Source: Streptomyces sp. GESEQ-4
Lineage (GTDB): Bacteria > Actinomycetota > Actinomycetes > Streptomycetales > Streptomycetaceae
Length of the DNA: 64,000 nt
Assembly: GCF_017948455.1 (NCBI RefSeq)
Contig: NZ_JAFFSU010000010.1
Span: 62,001-126,000, forward strand
Direction of reading: 5' to 3'
The position numbers and the translations under genes were made by a program. Under the pieces are notes generated by a model. That model ran no database searches and was not told the DNA's origin. It saw nothing but the letters and a program-made list of their open reading frames with translations. This document shows positions 57,686-64,000 of this stretch, piece after piece (position 1 is the first letter of the stretch; each line of letters begins with the position of its first letter).

Positions 57686-58879
57686 ATGTCGCATACGTCC
57701 GACACAGCTACGTCCGACAACGCCACGTCCGACACCGCAGACGTCCTTGTCATCGGGGGCGGAATCATCGGACTCGTGACGGCATGGCGGGCCGCGCAGC
57801 GCGGGTTCGTCACGGCCGTCGTGGATCCCGAACCGGGCGGCGGAGCAGCGCAGGTGGCGGCCGGGATGCTGGCCGCCGTCACGGAACTGCACTACGGCGA
57901 GCAGACCCTGCTCGGTCTGAACCTCGCCTCGGCCCGCCGCTACCCGGACTTCGCGGCCGAACTCACCGAGCTGACCGGCCACGACCTCGGCTACCGCCAG
58001 TGCGGCACGCTCGCCGTCGCCCTGGACGCCGACGACCGCGCCCATCTGCGCGAACTGCACGCGCTGCAACGGGCGTCGGGGCTGGACTCCGAGTGGCTGT
58101 CCGGGCGGGAGTGCCGGCGTCTGGAGCCGATGCTCGCGCCGGGTGTGCGCGGCGGGCTGCGCGTCGACGGCGACCACCAGATCGACCCGCGGCGCCTCGC
58201 CGGTGCGCTGGTGGCCGCGTGCGAGCGGGCCGGAGTGGTCTTCCACCGGACCTGGGCCGAGCGGCTGTCGGTCGTACGGGAGCGGGCCGCCGGTGTCGTC
58301 ACGCGCGACGGCGAGGCCGTGGGCGCGGGGCAGGTCGTCCTCGCCGCGGGCAGCCTGAGCGGGCGGCTCGCGGGCGTTCCGGAGGACGTACTGCCGCCCG
58401 TCCGGCCCGTGAAGGGGCAGGTGGTGCGGCTGACCGTGCCGGAGCGGTTCGCGCCGTTCCTGAGCCGGACCGTGCGCGCCATGGTCCGCGGCAGCCATGT
58501 CTACCTGGTGCCCCGCGCGAACGGCGAGCTGGTCATCGGCGCGACCAGCGAGGAGCTGGGCTGGGACACGACGGTGACGGCGGGCGGCGTCTACGAGCTG
58601 CTGCGCGACGCGCACGAGCTGGTCCCCGGTCTCACCGAGCTGCCGCTGACGGAGACCCGGGCCGGACTGCGCCCCGGCTCCCCCGACAACGCGCCGCTGC
58701 TCGGTCCGACGGACCTCCCCGGCCTCCTGCTGGCCACCGGCCACTACCGCAACGGCGTGCTGCTCACGCCGGTCACCGGCGACGCCATGGCCCACGCGCT
58801 GGCCACCGGTGAACTCCCGGACGAGGCCCGCCCCTTCACCCCGAAGCGCTTCGGCGCACTCACGGAGCTGCCCGCATGA
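57686..58879 (+). CDS. thiO: Glycine oxidase ThiO
   Basis: The 397-residue FAD enzyme of the DAO family has VLVIGGGIIGLVTAWRAAQRG and the C-terminal TGHYRNGVLLTPVTGDAM. It oxidises glycine to the imine needed for the thiazole ring. An N-terminal SDTATSDNATSDTAD repeat precedes the Rossmann fold. ATG 57686 follows the TPP riboswitch and its AGGGAGGGG site. It overlaps thiS by four bases as ATGA. Confidence 0.95.
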   Translation: MSHTSDTATSDNATSDTADVLVIGGGIIGLVTAWRAAQRGFVTAVVDPEPGGGAAQVAAGMLAAVTELHYGEQTLLGLNLASARRYPDFAAELTELTGHDLGYRQCGTLAVALDADDRAHLRELHALQRASGLDSEWLSGRECRRLEPMLAPGVRGGLRVDGDHQIDPRRLAGALVAACERAGVVFHRTWAERLSVVRERAAGVVTRDGEAVGAGQVVLAAGSLSGRLAGVPEDVLPPVRPVKGQVVRLTVPERFAPFLSRTVRAMVRGSHVYLVPRANGELVIGATSEELGWDTTVTAGGVYELLRDAHELVPGLTELPLTETRAGLRPGSPDNAPLLGPTDLPGLLLATGHYRNGVLLTPVTGDAMAHALATGELPDEARPFTPKRFGALTELPA

Positions 58880-59076
58880 TCGTCTGGATCAACGGTGAGC
58901 GTCGGGAGGTCACCGACGGCACCGCCCTCGACACCCTCGTGAAGTCCCTCACCGCGGCGCCCTCCGGAGTGGCCGCCGCCCTGAACGAAACCGTCGTCCC
59001 GCGCGCGCAGTGGTCCGCCACGTCCCTCTCCGAGGGAGACCGCGTCGAAGTCCTCACGGCCGTCCAAGGAGGCTGA
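58876..59076 (+). CDS. thiS: Sulfur carrier protein ThiS
   Basis: The 66-residue ubiquitin-like protein begins MIVWINGERREV and ends in the Gly-Gly needed for thiocarboxylation (AVQGG). It donates sulfur for the thiazole made by ThiG. ATGA overlap with thiO and an AAGGAGG site in its last codons for thiG mark a coupled operon. Confidence 0.96.
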   Translation: MIVWINGERREVTDGTALDTLVKSLTAAPSGVAAALNETVVPRAQWSATSLSEGDRVEVLTAVQGG

Positions 59077-59078
59077 CC

Positions 59079-59873
59079 ATGGCTGACGATCCCTTTGTCA
59101 TCGGCGGTACGGCCTTCTCGTCCCGTCTCATCATGGGTACGGGCGGTGCGCCCAGCCTGGAGGTCCTTGAGCGGGCGCTCGTCGCCTCCGGCACGGAGCT
59201 GACGACGGTCGCGATGCGGCGGGTGAACCCCGATGTGCACGGCTCGGTGCTGTCGGTGCTGGAGCGGCTCGGCATCCGGGTGCTGCCCAACACGGCGGGC
59301 TGTTTCACCGCCGGGGAAGCCGTCCTCACCGCCCGGCTGGCCCGGGAGGCCCTCGGCACCGACCTGGTGAAGCTGGAGGTCATCGCCGACGAGCGCACCC
59401 TGCTGCCCGACCCGATCGAGCTGCTTGAGGCTGCCGAGACGCTGGTGGACGACGGGTTCACGGTGCTGCCGTACACGAACGACGACCCGGTGCTGGCACG
59501 CAAGCTGGAGGACGCCGGCTGCGCCGCGATCATGCCGCTCGGCTCGCCCATCGGCTCCGGACTCGGTATCCGCAACCCGCACAACTTCCAGCTGATCGTG
59601 GAGCACGCGCGCGTGCCGGTGATTCTGGACGCGGGAGCCGGTACGGCGTCGGACGCGGCGCTGGCGATGGAGCTGGGGTGCGCCGGTGTGATGCTCGCCT
59701 CGGCGGTGACGCGGGCGCAGGAGCCGGCGCTGATGGCTGCCGCCATGAGGAGCGGGGTGGAGGCGGGGCGGCTGGCCTACCGGGCCGGGCGGATTCCGCG
59801 ACGCCACTTCGCTCAGGCGTCCTCTCCGGCTCAGGGCATGGCACGGCTGGACCCCGAGCGCCCCGCCTTCTGA
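59079..59873 (+). CDS. thiG: Thiazole synthase ThiG
   Basis: The 264-residue TIM-barrel enzyme has FSSRLIMGTGG, VKLEVIADERTLLPDP with the Schiff-base Lys, and PLGSPIGSGLGIRNPHNF for phosphate binding. It condenses DXP, iminoglycine and ThiS-thiocarboxylate into thiazole phosphate. ATG 59079 has AAGGAGG six bases upstream, inside the thiS 3' end. It ends the thiO-thiS-thiG unit. Confidence 0.97.
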   Translation: MADDPFVIGGTAFSSRLIMGTGGAPSLEVLERALVASGTELTTVAMRRVNPDVHGSVLSVLERLGIRVLPNTAGCFTAGEAVLTARLAREALGTDLVKLEVIADERTLLPDPIELLEAAETLVDDGFTVLPYTNDDPVLARKLEDAGCAAIMPLGSPIGSGLGIRNPHNFQLIVEHARVPVILDAGAGTASDAALAMELGCAGVMLASAVTRAQEPALMAAAMRSGVEAGRLAYRAGRIPRRHFAQASSPAQGMARLDPERPAF

Positions 59874-59958
59874 TCCCGGACGTGCGACGTGCGTCACAGC
59901 TCGGCTGCAGTAGAGCCCCTATCACGACCGAAACGGCGGTTGTGTCAGCGGTGGATCG

Positions 59959-59964
59959 TAGACT
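59959..59964 (+). promoter_or_regulatory. -10 box before the PASTA kinase, probably leaderless
   Basis: TAGACT ends seven bases before GTG 59972, with no Shine-Dalgarno between. A convincing -35 was not found. In-frame GTG codons at 59942 and 59951 are alternative starts. Confidence 0.35.
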
Positions 59965-59971
59965 CACCTGC

Positions 59972-61879
59972 GTGGATACGACCCTTCAGGACCCGTTGGT
60001 CGGGCAGGTGCTCGACGGCCGCTATCGCGTGGACGCGCGGATCGCCGTCGGCGGGATGGCCACGGTCTACCGGGCCGTGGACACCCGGCTCGACCGTGTC
60101 CTCGCCCTCAAGGTGATGCACCCCACACTCGCGGCCGACGGCTCCTTCGTGGAGCGGTTCATCCGCGAGGCGAAGTCCGTGGCGCGACTGGCTCATCCGA
60201 ACGTGGTGCAGGTCTTCGACCAGGGGACCGACGGGTCGTACGTCTATCTGGCCATGGAGTACGTCGCGGGCTGCACGCTCCGTGACGTGCTGCGCGAGCG
60301 CGGGGCGCTCCAGCCGCGCGCCGCGTTCGACATCCTGGAGCCGGTGCTCGCCGCGCTGGGTGCCGCGCACCGCGCCGGGTTCGTGCACCGCGACATGAAG
60401 CCGGAGAACGTGCTGATAGGAGACGACGGCCGGGTCAAGGTCGCCGACTTCGGGCTGGTGCGGGCCGTGGACACGGTCACCAACACCACCGGCGCGGTCC
60501 TCGGCACGGTTTCCTATCTCGCCCCCGAGCAGATCGAGCACGGCACCACCGACCCGCGCGTCGACGTGTACGCGTGCGGCGTGATGCTCTACGAGATGCT
60601 GACGGGCGACCGGCCGCACCAGGGCGAGAATCCCGCGATCGTGCTCTACAAGCATCTGCACGAGGACGTACCGCCCCCGTCGGCCGCCGTCCCGGGGCTG
60701 CCGTACGAGCTGGACGCGCTGATGGCGTCGGCCACCGCCCGCAACCCCGACATCCGGCCGTACGACGCCGTGGCGCTGCTCGCCCACGCGCGCGAGACCC
60801 GCGGGGCGCTCAGCGCGGAGCAGCTGGACGCGGTGCCGCCACAGGCGATCGCGGCCGAGCATCTGAACGCGGACGACCGTACGAGCGTGATCCCGCGTGC
60901 GCTGACCCTCCCGGTGAACGAGGACGAGCCCGAGGTCCACCGCACGAGCCGCTTCCAGAGCCCGCCGCCCCTGCCGTCGCGCCGCTCCGCCGCGCCCCGG
61001 GGACGAATGTTCACGATCGTCGCGGCCGTCCTGCTGGTCTTCGGCGTGGGCGCCGGTATCTGGTACATCAACTCCGGCCAGTTCACCCGGGTCCCGGCGC
61101 TGGTGACGAAGACGGAGGCGCAGGCCCGCGACCGGCTGGAGTCGGCCGGTCTCGAGGTCGGCCAGGTCAAGCACGCCTACAGCGACACCGTGAAGCGCGG
61201 TTCGGTCATCAGCACCGATCCGGAGGTGGGCGACCGGATACGGCAGAACGACTCCGTGACACTCACCATCTCCGACGGCCCGCAGAACGTGAAGGTGCCC
61301 GATGTGGAGGGCTACCGGCTCGACCGGGCGCGGTCCGTGCTGAAGCAGGAAGGGCTGGCACCGGGCATGGTGACCCGGGAGTTCAGCGAGGACGTCGAGG
61401 CGGGCTTCGTGATCAGCACCGAGCCGGGCTCGGGCACCACCCGGCGCTCCGGCTCCGCGGTCGCGCTCACCGTCAGCAAGGGCAGCCCGGTGGAGGTCGC
61501 CGACGTCGCCGGCGCAAGCCTTCAGGACGCGAGGGCGGAGCTGGAGGAGGCCGGCCTGAAGGTGCGGGTCGCCGCCGAGCAGGTCACCTCGGAGTTCGAC
61601 AAGGACCAGGTCGCACGCCAGTCCCCGGCCCCCGGCAGCGAGGCCGCCGAGGGCGACACGGTGACGCTGACGCTGTCCAAGGGCCCGGAGATGATCGAGG
61701 TCCCGGACGTGGTCGGCGACAGCGTCGACGAAGCCAAGGCCGCGCTGGAGGCCGCTGGCTTCCAAGTCGACGAGGACCGCGGTCTGCTCGGGCTGTTCGG
61801 CGACACCGTCAAGAAGCAGTCCGTGAAGGGTGGCAAGACGGCTCCCAAGGGGTCGACGATCACCATCCAGATCCGCTGA
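59972..61879 (+). CDS. pkaF: PASTA-domain Ser/Thr protein kinase (PknB/PkaF-like)
   Basis: The 635-residue kinase has a cytosolic kinase domain: AVGGMATVYRAVD loop, Lys47, HRDMKPEN at 139-146, DFG at 159-161 and an activation loop rich in Thr. A juxtamembrane Pro/Arg stretch, one membrane helix (about 350-370, MFTIVAAVLLVFGVGAGIWYI) and four extracellular PASTA repeats follow. The repeats sense wall fragments or lipid II. It may phosphorylate division proteins and the nearby Rv2175c-type regulator. The gene symbol follows my memory of the S. coelicolor gene at this place. Confidence 0.93.
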   Translation: MDTTLQDPLVGQVLDGRYRVDARIAVGGMATVYRAVDTRLDRVLALKVMHPTLAADGSFVERFIREAKSVARLAHPNVVQVFDQGTDGSYVYLAMEYVAGCTLRDVLRERGALQPRAAFDILEPVLAALGAAHRAGFVHRDMKPENVLIGDDGRVKVADFGLVRAVDTVTNTTGAVLGTVSYLAPEQIEHGTTDPRVDVYACGVMLYEMLTGDRPHQGENPAIVLYKHLHEDVPPPSAAVPGLPYELDALMASATARNPDIRPYDAVALLAHARETRGALSAEQLDAVPPQAIAAEHLNADDRTSVIPRALTLPVNEDEPEVHRTSRFQSPPPLPSRRSAAPRGRMFTIVAAVLLVFGVGAGIWYINSGQFTRVPALVTKTEAQARDRLESAGLEVGQVKHAYSDTVKRGSVISTDPEVGDRIRQNDSVTLTISDGPQNVKVPDVEGYRLDRARSVLKQEGLAPGMVTREFSEDVEAGFVISTEPGSGTTRRSGSAVALTVSKGSPVEVADVAGASLQDARAELEEAGLKVRVAAEQVTSEFDKDQVARQSPAPGSEAAEGDTVTLTLSKGPEMIEVPDVVGDSVDEAKAALEAAGFQVDEDRGLLGLFGDTVKKQSVKGGKTAPKGSTITIQIR

Positions 61880-61896
61880 CGGGACCCGCGAACAGA

Positions 61897-62766
61897 ATGA
61901 CCGGCAAGCAACCGCGCAACCCCGTCGGCGGGCATGTCCCCGTCGCCGGGGGCCTGAACTCCGTAGGCCTGACATACGCCCGTGACCTCAAGGCGGAGAC
62001 CGTGCAGGTCTTCGTCGCCAACCCGCGCGGCTGGGCCACGCCCGTCGGAAACCCGCGGCAGGACGAGGAGTTCCGGGCGGCCTGCGCCGCCGAGTCGATC
62101 CCGGCGTACGTCCATGCCCCGTATCTGATCAACTTCGGTTCGCACACCGAGGCGACCGCGGAGAAGTCGGTGGAGTCCCTGCGGCACTCGCTGCGGCGCG
62201 GGCGGGAGATCGGGGCGCTGGGCGTGGTCGTGCACACGGGCAGCGCGACCGGCGGCCGGGACCGTGCCGTGGCGCTGAAGCAGGTACGCGAGTATCTGCT
62301 GCCGCTGCTGGACGAGCTGACCCACGACGACGACCCGTATCTGCTGCTGGAGTCGACGGCGGGCCAGGGTTCCTCGCTCTGCTCCCGCACCTGGGACTTC
62401 GGGCCGTACTTCGAGGCGCTGGACGCCCATCCGAAGCTGGGCGTCTGCCTGGACACCTGCCACATCTTCGCCGCCGGACACGACCTCACCGGCCCGAGCG
62501 GTATGCACCAGACGCTCGATCTGCTGGTGGACACGGTCGGCGAGGGCCGGCTGAAGCTGATCCACGCCAATGACTCCAAGGACGTGGTCGGCGCCCACAA
62601 GGACCGTCACGAGAACATCGGCGCCGGTCACATCGGCGAGGACCCGTTCCGCGCACTGATGACCCACCCCGCCACCGAGGGCGTCCCGCTGATCATCGAG
62701 ACACCCGGCGGCAAGCAGGGGCACGCGGCGGACGTGGAGCGGCTGAAGAAACTCCGCGACGGTTAA
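61897..62766 (+). CDS. nfo: Endonuclease IV (AP endonuclease family 2)
   Basis: The 289-residue TIM-barrel protein has the metal-binding motifs of endonuclease IV: HAPYLINFGS, VVHTGSATGG, LLESTAGQG, GVCLDTCHIFAAG, HANDSKDVVGAHKDRHENIG and LIIETPGG. It cuts abasic sites in base-excision repair, using zinc. ATG 61897 lies 17 bases after the kinase stop with no clear Shine-Dalgarno, so it is probably co-transcribed. It converges on the small gene at 62780. Confidence 0.94.
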   Translation: MTGKQPRNPVGGHVPVAGGLNSVGLTYARDLKAETVQVFVANPRGWATPVGNPRQDEEFRAACAAESIPAYVHAPYLINFGSHTEATAEKSVESLRHSLRRGREIGALGVVVHTGSATGGRDRAVALKQVREYLLPLLDELTHDDDPYLLLESTAGQGSSLCSRTWDFGPYFEALDAHPKLGVCLDTCHIFAAGHDLTGPSGMHQTLDLLVDTVGEGRLKLIHANDSKDVVGAHKDRHENIGAGHIGEDPFRALMTHPATEGVPLIIETPGGKQGHAADVERLKKLRDG

Positions 62767-62779
62767 GGCGCGCGCCGGA

Positions 62780-63055
62780 TCAGTCCTCGGTCTCGAACAG
62801 GACGTGCGACGTGTCGACGAGGTGGACCACGAGCACGATCAGGAGACCGTCACTGATGACGTACTCGACTGCCATGGTGTGGGTCAGCGCGAGCGAGCGT
62901 GTGTTCTCGTCGCCGGAAATCGCCGCGGAAATCTTGGTGCGGGGGTCCTTGGCCAGTATGGCGAGCCCGCGCTGAAGCACCTCAAGGCGGTCGTCCGGAA
63001 GACTGTCGCGCACGCGCGCCGCAGCCTCCGAGAAGATCACGTTGAAGATGGCCAT
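62780..63055 (-). CDS. Small protein, possible RelE/ParE-like fold
   Basis: The 91-residue protein begins MAIFNVIFSEAAARVRDSLPDD and continues with a helical region and a C-terminal beta hairpin (LLIVLVVHLVD), roughly the RelE/ParE layout. No clear catalytic Arg/Lys/Tyr set is visible. ATG 63055 has AGGGAG six to seven bases upstream, supporting a real gene. No antitoxin gene adjoins, so a toxin role is unproven. Confidence 0.7.
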   Translation of the reverse strand: MAIFNVIFSEAAARVRDSLPDDRLEVLQRGLAILAKDPRTKISAAISGDENTRSLALTHTMAVEYVISDGLLIVLVVHLVDTSHVLFETED

Positions 63056-63217
63056 CCGGGGCTCCCTGCATGGTTGTCGTAGTAACCGGCAACGAGCTTA
63101 CCGGCGCGGACGGCACCCCGGCGCCAGTCATGGTCATCGTGGATGCCGGGCTCGACGACGCGCTGTTCTGGTGGGTAGGTGCACCAGTACCACCACTGAC
63201 CGGTACACCGGGAGAGC

Positions 63218-63850
63218 TCAGAGCTCGGGACCGTCCCCGGGCTCCTCCTGGTAGGAGTACCGCTGTTCCTTCCACGGATCGCCGAGGTTGTGATAGCCGC
63301 GCTCCTCCCAGAAGCCACGGCGGTCGGCTGTCATGTACTCCACCCCGCGCACCCATTTGGGGCCCTTCCAGGCGTAGAGGTGGGGGACGACGAGACGGAG
63401 CGGGAAGCCGTGCTCGGCGGTGAGGAGTTCGCCGTCCTTGTGGGTGGCGAAGATCGTGCGCTCGGCTGCGAAGTCCTCGAGGCGCAGGTTGGAGCTGAAT
63501 CCGTACTCCGCCCACACCATCACATGCGTGACCTCGGGGGCGGGCGGGGCGATCTCGAGGATCGTACGGGCCGGAATCCCGCCCCATTCCGCGCCGAGCA
63601 TGCTGAATTTCGTCACGCAGTGCAGATCGGCCAGGACGGTGGTGTACGGCAGGGCCGTGAACTCCTCATGGGTCCAGGAGTCCTTCTCGCCGTCCGCGGT
63701 CGCGCCGAAGACCCTGAACTCCCAGCGCTCGGGCCGGAACTTGGGGACGGGACCGTAGTGCGTGACCGGCCAGCCGCGCTGCACTCGCTGCCCCGGCGGA
63801 AGCTCCGGCTGTGCCGTTCCTCCAGATTCGCGCTCCACCGGCTGACCCAT
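63218..63850 (-). CDS. YedY/sulfite oxidase-like molybdopterin protein
   Basis: The 210-residue protein has the molybdopterin-binding domain of the sulfite oxidase superfamily: LHCVTKFSM with the Mo-ligand Cys, WGGIPARTIL, LLTAEHGFPLRLVVPHLYAWKGPKWVRGVEYM. It lacks a Tat signal, so unlike E. coli MsrP it would be cytosolic unless it is exported another way. ATG 63850 follows GGAG closely. Substrate unknown. The gap 63056-63217 holds nothing I recognise. Confidence 0.88.
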   Translation of the reverse strand: MGQPVERESGGTAQPELPPGQRVQRGWPVTHYGPVPKFRPERWEFRVFGATADGEKDSWTHEEFTALPYTTVLADLHCVTKFSMLGAEWGGIPARTILEIAPPAPEVTHVMVWAEYGFSSNLRLEDFAAERTIFATHKDGELLTAEHGFPLRLVVPHLYAWKGPKWVRGVEYMTADRRGFWEERGYHNLGDPWKEQRYSYQEEPGDGPEL

Positions 63851-63933
63851 GTCTCCATCCTGACAGACCCGAGGCAGTGCACCTGACCGCCCTGGACCGT
63901 ACATATCGGACTAAGCATGCCCTTACTTACTAA

Positions 63934-64000
63934 GTGAAGACTTACTGGACGATCTTCGTCGCCGGTGCAAGGATGCGGCGCAACCTGCCAGTTCCCCCGC
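63934..64000 (+). CDS. Possible start of a rightward gene, cut by window end
   Basis: From GTG 63934 an open frame runs to the window edge, reading MKTYWTIFVAGARMRRNL. CTTACT repeats lie just upstream (63921-63945), like a small operator. There is no Shine-Dalgarno. It may be a spurious frame. Confidence 0.25.
   Translation, partial: MKTYWTIFVAGARMRRNLPVPP

Overview
The window is chromosomal DNA of a Streptomyces-type actinomycete. The evidence is the very high GC content with GC-rich third codon positions, many GTG starts, a DivIVA/SepF/YggT division cluster next to ftsZ, a histone-DksA fusion protein, a translational-type ileS T-box, and a gene order that matches my memory of the conserved core of Streptomyces chromosomes from dnaE through the dcw cluster to the thi genes. 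I see no rRNA, tRNA, insertion sequence, prophage or CRISPR array. It reads as ordered core genome.

Layout. 0-13 kb: the end of an ABC ATPase, an NYN nuclease-like protein, a 54-residue protein, DnaE1, a DUF2252 protein with kinase-like motifs in permuted order, a membrane protein, a membrane-anchored DsbA-like protein, secreted PhoD, a dienelactone-hydrolase-like protein, an MscS channel and an SDR. 13-20 kb: GNAT, RluD-type pseudouridine synthase, LspA, a lysine-rich histone/DksA fusion, then ileS behind a T-box leader. 20-38 kb: a long leftward run, divIVA-yggT-sepF-yggS-pgeF-ftsZ-ftsQ-murG-ftsW-murD-mraY-murF-murE-ftsI-ftsL-rsmH. It makes the lipid-linked peptidoglycan precursor and the septal machinery, and most genes touch or overlap. 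38-45 kb: carbonic anhydrase and a MoxR-DUF58-TgpA operon ended by three stacked hairpins. 45-53 kb: methyltransferase, HEPN protein, an ABC-YhgE/Pip-TetR operon behind a palindromic operator, a phytoene-desaturase-like flavoenzyme, and a membrane protein with a Tyr/Gln/Gly-rich tail. 53-64 kb: metF, thiE, an Rv2175c-type DNA-binding protein, an NAD(P)H-dependent flavoprotein, a TPP-riboswitch thiO-thiS-thiG operon, a PASTA Ser/Thr kinase, endonuclease IV, a small possible RelE-like protein and a YedY-like molybdopterin protein.

How the genes work together. Division and wall synthesis dominate. MurE, MurF, MurD, MraY and MurG build lipid II. FtsW and FtsI polymerise and cross-link it, with FtsQ and FtsL as scaffold. 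FtsZ, SepF and DivIVA place the septum or tip. The PASTA kinase and the Rv2175c-like protein suggest a linked signalling branch. Control visible in the DNA includes a T-box, a TPP riboswitch, palindromic operators, GACAC (WhiA-type) motifs before ftsZ, and several genes whose -10 box lies only 6-8 bases before the start codon, which predicts leaderless mRNAs.

Most unusual observations: (1) DUF2252 carries its Gly-rich loop and Lys after the HGD/DFD catalytic motifs, which suggests a circularly permuted kinase fold; (2) IleRS has GAHH in place of HxGH; (3) a 13-base homopolymer lies inside ftsL; (4) a prion-like low-complexity tail sits on a small membrane protein; (5) an operator sits exactly inside a promoter spacer upstream of a flavoprotein.
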